From Erythrocercus mccallii (lineage: Eukaryota; Chordata; Aves; Passeriformes; Dicruridae), in NCBI GenBank assembly GCA_013397435.1, contig VZRG01000783.1:262726-326725 (forward strand): DNA of 64,000 nt, written 5' to 3'. Positions 1 to 12,800 of this stretch are shown here, one piece after another. The notes under the pieces were generated by a model. That model was not told where the DNA came from and did no database searches. It was given only the letters and a program-made list of their open reading frames with translations. The translations under genes and the position numbers were made by a program. The stretch's first letter is position 1. Every line of letters starts with the position of its first letter.

Positions 1-638
1 AATATGTAGGTTTAATATTGATCTAATGTTTATGTTCAGGAAAGTTGACCTTTACTCTTGCATCCTAGCTACATGTCCTGTTATTTGAAGAGAGGGTGGT
101 GGATCACTTGGAAGTGTTTTTCTGTGTACTACCCTTCAAAAGGGAAGGGAACATTTCAACTAATGCTTCTTTCTCCCAAGGGATAAACAGGCACAGTTTT
201 TGTTGATCCTATCAAGTAGTTTGAATATAAATCCACTCCTGTTTATTCAACACTGAAGCATTTTAGGTATTTGTGCTACAAGTGGTTTAACCAAGCCAAG
301 GAGTTCGCTAGGTATGAAGGACAGCTGTTTTCTATCAAAAGTTCTTTCTACTTTTGTGAGCCCTATCAGCTGCAAAGTGACAGTAAATATGTGCCTTCCT
401 GAAATGATAACCCTGAAACTGGGGATTTCAGGTACCTGACCAGGTTCCTTGGAAACATACCACTAGCTCTGGACTTTAGTTAAATGAGGATTCAGATAAA
501 CTGGGCCAAGTCAGCTCTCAGCTGCACTTGTATATAAACCTGGAGTAATTTCACTGAGGCCACTGGAAGTGCTCTTTATTAATGCAAATGTAACTCAAGC
601 TTCCATCAAAGCTCAGCAAAAGCTCTGTGGTGCATTAC
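1..638. other. Intron of the LLTP gene, no exon seen
   Basis: This is the downstream side of the last recognised exon. Exon 48 ends in phase 0 with a good donor (AAG|GTAATG), so the gene continues past the window edge. I found no convincing exon on the minus strand in this stretch and no repeat that I recognise. Confidence 0.6.
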
Positions 639-805
639 CTTAAGAAAGAAGGGAAGTCCCAGATGATGGAGAAGTGATATTGAATGCTTCACCTCTGCCA
701 TGAGCACAAATATACCAAAGAGTTCAAAGTCTGTGCCAACATCCACAGTCACAGTTATATCTTTCTCATCATACTGGATTTCACAGACAGTCTTGGCTCT
801 TTTTT
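639..805 (-). CDS. LLTP exon 48 (last visible), residues 2658-2713
   Basis: Acceptor CTATATAG|AA, donor CTTAAG|GTAATG. It takes a 1-nt carry from exon 47 and ends in phase 0. It contains KTVCEIQYDEKD and ends with VKHSISLLHHLGLPFF, another copy of the His...Leu-Pro motif found in exons 40-42. An earlier GT at GAG|GTGAAG (692) would give a shorter exon in the same phase, but the motif match favours the longer form. Confidence 0.75.
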
Positions 806-3800
806 CTATATAGAAGGGACAAAAGAGTGCTAATTTGAGCAGCTAATTTTTCAGTACTGCCTGCATAAAATCAATCCAGCTTTTAGGTTAATACATTCAT
901 CAAGACAAAGTCGTGACTCAGGATTACAAGAACTTTGGCCTGTGGTTGGAGGAGGGCAGAGTTCTTCTGGTTGTCCTTGAACTTTGTCCTTACAAAGTCT
1001 TGTGGTAACAGAGTTCGTGTACCCACATCCAGTATGAAGTGGCAAGTTAGTTCCTGTCAGGAATATGTTTGTGCAGCTAGAGCTGACTAATCCGTACAGC
1101 CAACTGCATCCCTGGCCTGCAGCAGCCTCTTCCAGGGAAGAGTTCTGAGCTATTCTGACCTCCAGTGACTCCTTTGGTTTCAGCTACAGCAGAACAACAA
1201 TGCCCAAAGAGCATGACCTGAAGACCTTTCCCCACTTCTGAAGACCTTTCTCCACTTTCCTACCAGCTTTTCATTTTTGAAGAGGAAAATACGAGACTGC
1301 TAAAATATAAAAATGAGACAAGAGATGTGAAACCCCCCAAACTCTTTATGATAAGACAAAACCCAGAGAAATGGTGGGTTTTGTGGTGGAAATCACATGC
1401 TGACTGTGGCTGTCCTGAGAGCAACCTCTCATTCTGCTGCTTTTTTGTGAAAGGGCGAAAGGAGATTGTGCCACTCACATTAGTATCGATTCAGTGCCTG
1501 CTAACCTTAGTAATTCCTGCCCTTTGGTGCTCACACAGTTGTTGAGGTTTCTTCAATGGGAATATATTTCCCTGGGGGCACTTAAGGTACCTGATCTCAC
1601 TGTAAGAGAGATATGCAGATAGGATTTATGCCAGGGCAAGCTTTGAGGGTAGACTGGCTTCATCAACTAATCAAAGATGCAGTTTCAAAATTACAAATTT
1701 TCTTACAAACAAGATAAAGCCTCTTTTTAGGTACTACCTGCAAATCTTAGTCAGTTTGTAGCTGTTGAAGGAACAGCTAAAACATCCTCAAAGAGCTGTT
1801 ACAGAATAAAACCCCTGCCAGGAATAGCAGGTACCCACCTGATTTCTGTAAACTGAAAATCAAGTTGATTGCCTTAGGGTAGCCAGATGCCTGGAGTACC
1901 TCACTGCTGTGCACACTCTGGCAGAAGAGATCCACTTGGTGGCCAACAGAATAGGAGTTAATTATGTATGTGATTGATGTTTCTCCAACTGCAATGTGCA
2001 CATATGTCTCTTGAGTGGTGTTTCTCCCTTGAAAAACAACATCTATCTGAAAAATAGATACATAGATATAAGTTCTCAAAACAATATTTAAATACTATTT
2101 AAATTTAAGACAGGAGAAAATGGAAGGGAAAGAAAGTTCTCTCTAGTCTATACTTATGTCAAAATCTATCCATTAACAAAATGTCTCGTGGCCTTTCATT
2201 AATCATCTTGGACTTTCAAGTATGAAGCTCATTCAACTGAATGAATGTCAAGCCATGTCAGCCTCACTGATCTATGCCTCAATGATCTATTCTCTCTTTT
2301 ATCCCACAGACACAACTTCCCTTCTTTTAAAGGATACTTAATCTATACCTACTGACAATATTTACCAGATAGTAGGTACTCCAATAGTTCCCTGAAAACA
2401 GAACCCAAAGACATACATCTTTCAGTATAAAATTCCCATTAAAGAACATAGGAGCAATACTCCCGTCCCTGGTGCAATGTGCTCAAGCTCTTCTGTAGAG
2501 TTTCAATATCAACAGCACCCACTCTACTAACACTGATCAGAATGGAAGTGTCTCATTCAGAAAGCAGTCAAGGAGAAACTTTCTATTTCAGTAGTTCAGG
2601 TTTTAGGCATCCACAGTTTTTAAATATCAGAAAATCTCAGCTTCCATCCTGTACCTTACAACATGGAAATTTTCATTGAAGCCATGAGCTTGAATTACAT
2701 CCTTATTACAGGACAGTAATTATAATTAAAAACAAAAACAAACAAAAAACCCCAAACAAACAAAAAAACCAAACAAGAAAACAAAACCCCAAAACTACCT
2801 GTAAAGATGATGGAACTCTGACTTGTAGCAGCCATGGCAAAGAGTGATGGAAATTCCCTGTTATGTTGGTACTTGTTTCAGACTCCTGGATTTGTCCTTC
2901 AAGAACTGTTAGGTGAGCACCATAAAGCACTTTCAAACTAAAGCTCCTGGTGACTTTGAGGTTCAAGACAGCCTGTGTGCAAAAAAGTAAATTGTGAAAA
3001 GACAGAATTGCAAAAGTTAAAGCTCCTGCTGGTCAGGGTTCTTTCTTTGGTTGAGACAGTATCATCTCAAAGATGTGTCAAAGATGCATCTTGTATCATT
3101 TTATAATACAACATAGTTACAAATGTACCTTTTATTTTAGAATTCAACTGTTTAACACGTATTCTCGAGTATGGCCATGCTTTAATGCTATTCACTTACA
3201 TGGTTAATTAGTCTTGTGTTTCTCAGATAAAAAAATACACCAGATAGAGTTTGGAAAGAAAATACCATTTGGAAAGGATCCAGTGAAATCCCAGCAGTGC
3301 TCCCCTCTGCTCTGTGTGTCCAGGGAACACTGCAGCTCTGTCAGACACACAAATGCACTGCCCTCCCTCTCACTCCACACTGGGAGCCAACCTCCAGCCC
3401 CAGCCTGTGGAAAGTCCTGCTCTAAGCTACTCTCTCATGAGAACTGAGCTTCTGGACTCCCCTCAAGAGCAAAGGGAGCACCTGGACTCCCCTTCACCAA
3501 AACAGCAAACATGTAAAGTCCCACTGCTCTTTGCCATCTCACTTCCCCAGCTACTGTTCCCCTCGTGACATGGCTCCATAACCTACCTGCAGTTCAATCC
3601 TGTCTTTGATTTGCAAGCTTTTCAATGTTTCCATGTTATGAGTAAGTCTGTAGTTAAGAGACACAACATCTAACTTCTGGACAAAGTTCAGTTCTTCTGT
3701 AATCTGCTCAGTTCAAGTAAATATGACAGAAGTTAACTGTGGCACATCTCTGATATGGAGGCTTCTCTGAATAACTAATAATTGGCCTAATTACACATTA

Positions 3801-6800
3801 GAATAAGATTATTAAAACTGAAAACTTTGCAGAAATGTGAAGAATTGTCTAATTTTTTTTAGGAGTCAAAACTTTGTACTGTAAAAGGGAATATGCTGGA
3901 CCAAGTGAAGAATCGCGATAAGGAAGGTTTGGCATAATTTACAAATGGAAGTCATGTATCATTGCTGATGTTAAATTTGTTGCAAGGAGCAATTGCACAG
4001 AAGGAGTGGCTGAAAGATACTGCCTTCATTTAATTAAGGCCTTTAGAACTAACCCAGCCTCTGCAAAATACTGCATTTGGATTGCTTGCAGAAACAACAT
4101 TTACCAAATCTGTTAGCTCACTTCAACCTCTATTTCACATATTACTGATATGGAGGAGACACTTACTTGCTTGTTGTTCACACAGAAATTAATAAATCCT
4201 TTGTAGAAGTCACTGGTTTTTTCTGATATCACGTCAAGTAGCAGCCTCATGGGAATGCCAATATCAGCAGCTCCTTGGATGTTATGGGTTAGCACCGCAT
4301 CCAACTCTTGCCTTTCCTGTTAATATTTCAGAGCACAGAGAGCAAAGCACATGTAGAACCCAAAGACTGCTGCAGTACAGAGCTCAAACCAGAAATCTGC
4401 CTGTCCTATATTTAATATGAATTAAACTCCCGCTAGCTGTGTTGTTTCTCCATGGCACAGAAACATGCAGAAATTACCAGTTATGGCAGGAAAGTGAAAC
4501 ACCATGAGGAAACAGATACTTGTGTGTATTCTCTGCTCTCCTGCTCTGATGAGAAGAGAATCCAAACTTGTAACTGACAAGAGAAAAGCAAGAGATTCAC
4601 AGCCTTCCCTGTGTTGCTCTCTCACTGAATGAACAAACAGCAGTGTCTCAATTAATCACTGCCTATTTTTTTGCAGGGTAAATCACAGTCATGTAAGGAA
4701 CATCCAACAGTACAATACAAACAACAAAAATTTACACATAAAGAGCATAACAAGGAAATTATTCAGGAAGTGCCAGAGCTTATATCCTATTATCTTATAC
4801 ATCAGTTACTGCACATTGAAGGTGCCAGTTTTTCAAACACTTTATTATTTCATTTTTATTCTGACAGTTATTACTAAAGCTTGACTATTTGTTCCAAATA
4901 ACATAGATTAAAGTACATTACTCAGTTCTTTGTTCACACACTCCAACAGCCTGCAGGGTACTCACATGAGTGACTTTTAGTATAAGGAGTCCTCGGAATT
5001 TACTTTCATCAACAGTGATCAGTGTCTGTGAATCTAGGTTCATCTTATCCATCAAAAGGTAGCCTGAGCCATCGATTTTCATTGGTGCTCCAAGATCCTG
5101 TAAAAGAAAGAAAAAACTGTAAAAAATCACCACTTTTGCACTTAACCACAAATACATTATACCCCTGAAACTTAGCTCCTAGTAGTAACTTTAATCACCT
5201 AGCTGTAAAATCAAGTATATCAGGCAGCATAGGCCCAGGATGTTTCAGAAATCTTGAGAGCTTTTTCATACACTTTATAAACGTTGTCTTTTTTATTTTG
5301 AATATTTCTGATTATTTTTGATAAATGAGTCAGCATAAATAGAACACCAGACAATGTGGCAGCTCTTCCTGCCTAAATGAAAAGTGAATTAATATTTATG
5401 CTTGGCATTGTCCTGGTGGCCCAAAACATCCATAAATTCAGTGAAACCAGACAGTATACATAAGTTTATTATGGCAATTCTGTTTTTGGAAAAGGACAGG
5501 TGAATCTCATCTTTGTATCTTCAGATTTACCCTGACTTGCATATTGAATCCACCAATCATAATGTGATAACATGTCTCTCAAACTTTGCATACACTGAAT
5601 TTTCTGATCTGAAGATTATTTCATAGATTTTAAAACTATTTCAGTGTTTGTTTCTCAAATTGCTGAGAAAGTGTAACTGCTGATAAAGCCAAAGACAACT
5701 TTGAATAATCATTATTTCTCAATAGAAAAACCCTGCAGAATTCTCAACCATGTTTTAGAAAACACATCAGAGCTAGCACAAGCAAATCCATTATGTGCAG
5801 GTACTGATTAACAGGAAATTTGGCGTATACCATATGAAAATACGGCGAATGACTGGCTCCAGAAGTAAGATGTAACTGTAAAAGAAAATATTTTTCTTTG
5901 CTACCTCTTTGAAATACTTCGATTATTGTCTTTTGACTTTAGCAGGTATAGAGATCCTAGCTTAGATGTATAAATTCAACATTAAAGGAGAAAATTCTTT
6001 TCCATACCTGAATTGTTTGGCATTTGTTTTCTATAAGCATTTTCCACTGAAGGTTCTTTTCAGGGTCAAAGTCTCCATTCATTTGAAGCTCACAGGCACC
6101 CAATTTCATTCCAGCTCCAATAAGATACTTGAAGTGTTTCCGTGCAGTGATGGACAGCTCATTTTCCCTTGGGATTTCCTTCAGCTGTGGGAGGTCGTGC
6201 CTGAATTGAATTTCCAGAGCCATCTTTGGCTTGCACTCTGCTCTCACTTTGAGATGGGCAGTTTTGCCTTCTGTTTCCAGGACAGAGAGCAGCTCTGCCT
6301 GGCACTTGTCTTTCTGAATGGATCCTGTGAGCCGTGACTGAGTTGGGAATCTGAGATCCTATCAAGATTTAAACAAAAATTCCTTTGGAATACACAAACC
6401 CTTTAAGACAAGTGTGTATTATATGATACAATGCCAGAGACAAAACCCTACAATCTCCATCCTGCCATTTTTCTCTCTCTCAACAAGAAAGATGGTGATT
6501 TTTCCTGATTAGGACCTGAAGGAAGATTTAAAGACTGTCCTTCAGAATTCACAACTTCTGCATCTTTATGAAGTTTTACATTTACAAAAATACAAAATAC
6601 CTGTTCCTTCAGATTGTCAAAGTTCACTAAGTATTCTATGCTTCATCCAGACCACACCAGTCTCAGTTTTCAAACAAATTAATATACAAAAATCATAGGC
6701 CTAACAGACATTCTTGCATCTGGTAGTAGAAGGTTTGTTTTTAAATAAACTTCCAACTTGTATTGTGCAACATTCTGAATGAAAGGTTTCTTCCCATTCT

Positions 6801-9800
6801 GTCAAAGGATTTCTAAAAACATGAAAATTCTACTCTTTTTAATACTTCAAGGGGTTTTCATTGCCTCTTCACTATAACTTTCCTGTCATTTTTATGTTGC
6901 CACTTTGTAGTTGAGGAAGTTACTCAATTTGAGGATTTGAAAGCAAAATATAAATGCCTATGAACATCTAGAAAAAAACCCTGATTTTGCAATAGTCATT
7001 CTTTCTAATGTAGTCAGTGGAGCTAACTGGAAAAATTAAAACTCCCACTCCCATTTTCCCACAAAGAAATTCTATTTTGATATAATCCTCACAGACCAGG
7101 GAATGTATTATTGACAGAGTTCAGGCTAATATTGCTGTTCAGCCTTAGAGGGCAGTGTCGGCCTGCAAAGGCAACAGTCAGCAGAGGCTGAACCGATCTC
7201 CAGGGAGCACCTGGGAGCAGGATGAGTGAGACACAGCCTTTGCCTAACGCTGTGGGACGGGCATGCCTTTGGAGTGCCTTCCCAATGCTCCAGCATTTTA
7301 GCTAAAACCCACAAGGCCTTCATTTGATCCCAAAACTCTCTTTAAAGACTTCCCAGAGGTACCTGCAGAAGCTGACATTCTGTTTCTGTTTCCAGTGTCC
7401 AGTCAGCTTTCTTTTGAACAGAGAGATCCCCTCTAGCCCTCAGTCTGCATCTACCAGCCTGCAGCAGGAACATGCCCTCTGTGGTGGAGTCTGTGGCTGC
7501 AGAGAACCAGACAGAGTTTTCAAAAGGCAGCCCAAGCTGGCTGAGCCAGGGAAGTGAATGCCTGAGCATCCCTTGGAGTGTATATTCATGCCGGCAGGAG
7601 GTGTCTAGCTGCACATCCACTGCTCTGCCATCACACTGCAGGGTCATTAACAAGCCCACGTTGCAGGTGTTCTGTCGAAATGAGCCCCCCAAGACTGCAG
7701 CTTGAGGCAATCCCATCCTCTGCAACAGAAAAGATTACACGGTTTAAAACATACAAGTAAAACAACTGTCTTCCTCCTTTGTTCCTAATTCATGAGAAAG
7801 CATTCCTTCTTTCTGAAACTATCTCCTTTTGGAAAAGCCTGTAGAAGACAGTTTGTTTCACAGAGAAATCAGAAATTTCTCTGTGAAAACCGCCCCCAAA
7901 AAAACAAGTAGGGGGGAGAGGGGAAAGAAGAATAAATCCTACAATAATCTTTTCTTAACTAATGTAGAAGAAAAAAATCTTAACCTCCACAATTCCAAAC
8001 TGAAAGGACATGCGTTTCACTAGATTTTAGGACGAAAGTATATTTTAACTAATAAACCATTATTAAGCAACATTTTTATGGCAACAGCAGTAACATCTAC
8101 GATTGTATTACTCCTAATTATCATCTTCAAATCCACTTCCTCCTGCAAGTTTTCTGACTCATTGCTCTGCCAGAACAACTTTAATGACAAAATTTGGCCT
8201 ATCCATAAGTGTGTCAGGAGACATTTTTCTGTGACTCAGTGATCTGAAATACACAGACTGGAAGGGCACGCAGAAAACAATCTGGGCTTACCTCTAGACT
8301 GACACACTTGTTTCTAAAAGCAAGTGCCCATCCTGTCTCATTGCTTGCCAGGCTCACTTCCCCATCAGCTTCCAAAGTGCAAGGCCCAAGGACAATACCA
8401 AGGATGCCCTTGTACTTGTCACTTCTCATGGCTGACACCTTCAGTTGGTTCTCTCTGGCAATTCCCAGGGAATGAAGTGAAGGCAAAGAATGCTGGAAGT
8501 TGATTTCTAAACGAGGATGGGTGTTAGTGGTGGCATAGAGTTGCAGGCAGGCAAATATGAAATCAAAAGAAATATGTCCAAAGAGGAGGACAGTAAAGTT
8601 GCTGGTAGATATTGACCCATTCAGTGAAACTCTTGCTGGAGACTGAAAAATTACAGAAAACTGTTGTCAAGTTTACTTTCCTGTTAGGTCACATACTATT
8701 TTTAAAAGCTCACATTACTAGAAGAGAACTGTTCCCTACACCATTTTGTATTCATCCTATGTAATTATAAATGCTGAAACAAATGGAGAGATGGACTCAA
8801 ATCTTTATTTTGGAGTTACATAATAGAAATAACATGAAGAAAACCCAAACCAATAATTAATGGAGTGAAAATATTTGAAGGTGCACACAAAACTTCCAGG
8901 AAGCTCAAATCCATTTCTGTATGTCTGACACTTTCAGTACTGAGATTCCCTTCAGGGCAGTTAAGACACTGTGTTGTTGAGAGCAAAGTTTATAAATGAA
9001 GCCAGTACCTCAAAATGATGAAATGCAATTGCACCATTGCAAAGGCCAGAAAGATGTTTGTTAGCAGATTCTCCACTGCAAGCAACCTGTTGATGTTGTC
9101 AACAAAGCACATTCAGAGTATGAAGAAAAGCAGGGAAGACTAAAATTCAATGGAGCAAGTTACAGGGCTGCTTTAAGGATCAAATGGATGAAGGCACCAA
9201 AACACAGATTTAAGATTGAAGGTTAGAGTTCTGTTTCAAAAAGATAAACAATTTAGTGTTTAGTGCACTAAATACATTACAATATATGGCAGGATTTCTG
9301 CAAACCTCTAGTACATGTGGAACAATGTCCATCAGTCCTCCCACATCATGGTGAAGAGAAAGAGAAATTTCCATAGCAGTGTCAGTGGTTTTCTTCTCTA
9401 CTTCAATCTTGAGCTGCTCTGTCTCCGCTGTCATTGTTATCCCTACAGCAATCTTTCTAGAGAAATTCTATGCACAAAAGAAATCAAATCATAGAAAGAA
9501 ATAAACAACAACATCCCAGCAACAACTGGGAAGGGCAGAGTGTGTTTCACTGCACTTGAACACCACAGCCTGTGTCAGGGCAGGAGCTGTAACATTCACA
9601 GATCTAGAGCAGAAATGCAGATAGAGAGAACAGTGGCCAAACAACACCATACCAGGAATCATGGTCCATTCTGCTTCTGTGGGTAGGAATTTCCAGAGTG
9701 CTAAGCACTGTTCTGCTCTTTAGCAGCCATCCAAAGGATGGCACCAGGACCAGTTAAATCCAATACCAGATGCAAGCCTTAGGCCTGCTGGTCCATTTCC

Positions 9801-12800
9801 CATTTATAGGGGAAAGATAAAATTGGACAAGACATCTGTTCATATGCAGCAAAGCACTTCATTTAAATGACAACTGAATGTAGCATCTCATTTAGTCTAG
9901 ATTCAGCTCCAAGCGTTCAGATGACAGACCCACAGTATGACAAGGAGCCAGACAACACCTTTCTTTCACTCAGTAATTTAGCACATCTCAAAAACAGAAC
10001 AGCTTCTAAAATAAATATATACAGTGCACAGGAAAAGCCTAGAGTTATTATATATACACATAAACTGTCCTTCCAGAAATTAAACTTTCACAGGCAGACC
10101 TCTTCTTACCTCATAATAGCCAGCAGCTTCTAAAACATAAGGGATCCCATGTTTCTTTATCTTTGAGATGTTGTGCTTTAAGCTCACAGAGAGCTGGGAT
10201 GTTGGAGGCTCTGTGGCCAGTCTGTGCCCCTCAAACACAGCAGCAATCCTTTCACTGCCACTCTGCAGGGCTACGGCAATGGTGTGATTTCCTGTGCCAT
10301 GCTCAAACGTGGCAGTCAGAATGCCATCCAAAGGCAACCCTGTTGACAGGGAAGGAAGTAAAATCAACACAGCACTTTTGGGTTGTCACTACAGACTACA
10401 GAGAACTATTACAGATCAAAAGAAGCCTTCTGTAGTTTTTCATAAGAAAAGACACACCTTTATATAAAGTGTGATCACTTTACTGATATTTATAGAAGGA
10501 CATTACCTACGAGGTGAAATTTGCATTGAGAAGGGACTGCTGAATTAAAGTGTGCCATGCACATTGGAAATCAAGAATTTTCCTTTTCTCAATGAAGGAT
10601 ATTTACCAATTGGTATTGTGTCCAACTCCAGTAGTCAGCTATCAAAAATATTCAGAGAAGATTTATTCTGTCCAAAAGAACTCATGCAAAATTACTGATA
10701 ATTCTAGTTCATGAAAACCCATGGCTTTGCTTGGGAAACAACATTTGGCATAAAATTATACTTAGAGGAACTGGTCAGCTTAGATGCTGTGCAAGAAACA
10801 GATATACAAGAGACAAATAATTTTCTCTTAAGTATTTCAAACCTCTTTGAACTATTTCTGTGTCCATTTTACTGCATTTTCTCAACAGTATTAAAAAGAA
10901 TACTGCTAAGACTAGATCACATTTTGTTCTGGTGTGAGCAAACACAACTCATCTGTTTCCACTGGTCAGCAGTCATTTAGATAAATTCACCTTGGTAGAC
11001 CACATCACCCAGTCAGATTTTCTTCCTACCTGCATTTTTTAAAAAGTCAACATTATGTGTGAAAGTGCCACTGACTCTGCCGTGCCCATGATCCATGATA
11101 TTGAAAAAATCTACAGAAAGAGCCTTCTCATCCACCTGGAAGTTAGCTAGCCCCCTTTTCTTCTCTTTACTCAGTTCCAGGTGTCCTTTCAGTCTTGCCT
11201 CCCCTGGGATTGCCTGACTGCCATTCTGAAAGATGGCAACAGTGATATTGTGCATAGTGGTATTCCCAAACACATTCCTGTTCCTGACATGCAGTCCATA
11301 CAGTCTTTTGTTGACCATCACATTGATGTTACCTGTAACAGGCAGAAATTATTACTGTAGAGAGAGATTCTTGGGACAGTTTTAGATTTCAGTTTAATTT
11401 AATGTATAGATTAACCATTACCTTAATACCAGGAGGAAGTAGAACAATTTCCATTTATTATACTAGATAATTTTGTCTAATCTAGAGAGCAAATCTGTTC
11501 AGTATTGAGGGGTTCTCTACTACTGAGTGTCTGTGTTTAAAACAAATTATACAATAGTATTTTTGGCAGCTGTTTCTTTTTATTCACCAAGCTGCTTGTG
11601 CCCTTAGGCCATGTACTATACTGCACTCCCTCTGAAGGAAAATTTACAGATGGATTTTGACCTACTGCTTGTGTAATTGCAGGCTAAACAATCCCTCCAG
11701 AGCTCTGCAGCGATCTACCCCACCCATGGAGCCATTCAAAGGAGAAGGAGTCTCAAGTCAGTCCCCACATTTCAGAAGAGGAGAGAGGCCACCCACTGTT
11801 TCCTTTAATCTACGAAAACATGAACAATCCCAAACTATGTTAGTTCACTGAAAAGTACTCTCAATCCAATGACCCATGGTTCATTTTGCATGCTAAATGC
11901 TCTGCATTATGCAGAATCACAGAATGGTGCGGGCTGGAAGAGACCTTAAAGCCCATCTTGTTCCAACCCCTCTGCCATGGGCAGGGACACCTTCCACTGT
12001 CCCAGGACAGTTCCAGCCTGGCCCTGAACACTTCCAGGGATGCGGCAGCCACAGCTACTCAGGGCTACCTGCTCCATTATCTGATCATCCTCATAAAGAA
12101 GGATTTCTACCTAATATCCAATCTAAATCTGCCTTCTGTCAGTTTGAAGACATTGTCCCTTGTCCTGTCACTCCAGGCCCTTGTCCAAAGTGCCTCTCCA
12201 GCTCTCTTGGAGCCCCTCTAGGTACTGGAAGGGGCTCCAAGGTATCCCTGGAGCCTTCTCTTCTCCAGGCTGACAACTCCAGCTCTCCCAGCCTGGCTCC
12301 ACAGCAGAAGGGCTCCAGCCCTCTGAGCATCTCTGTGGTCTGCTCTGGATTTGCTCCAACAGGTACACATTGCTCTTCTGTTCAGGGCCCCAGAACTGAA
12401 TACATTGTGCAGTTCAGGAAGGATTACATTAAAATTGAGAAGCTTCCTTAGATAGCTGCAAGTTAGAACAAAATACAAAGGAACAGAGTACCATCGTGAA
12501 TGTTGTTTTTGCACTTCAGTAATCCATCCAGAGAAAAGAGATGAGGTATGTCCTTAAATCCAGTAAAAGTGTGTTGCACTCTTCCATTTAGGGACAAAAC
12601 AAAGCCAACTTTCTGCTCCCTGGCTCCCATGAAATCCATATGAAGCCTATTTTCATTAAGCATCAAGTCAGAAGACAACAGAAGTCTAAAAAGACAGACA
12701 TAAAAATTGCTAGTAAGATATTATTATGGTTGGTTCAGGATTGTCAAGACACCCCTCCTCACTCAAGGCAGGATCAATGACAGCAGGGTGCTCAGGAGTG

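Noticed and set aside
851..1045. Cys-rich 64-codon minus-strand frame between exons 47 and 48
   Set aside because: Exons 47 and 48 join in phase without it. I considered a Cys-rich C-terminal module, but no acceptor/donor pair preserves the frame.
11886..12514. Several overlapping open frames up to 184 codons
   Set aside because: They lie in the CR1 fragment in intron 35 and do not join in phase with the flanking LLTP exons.
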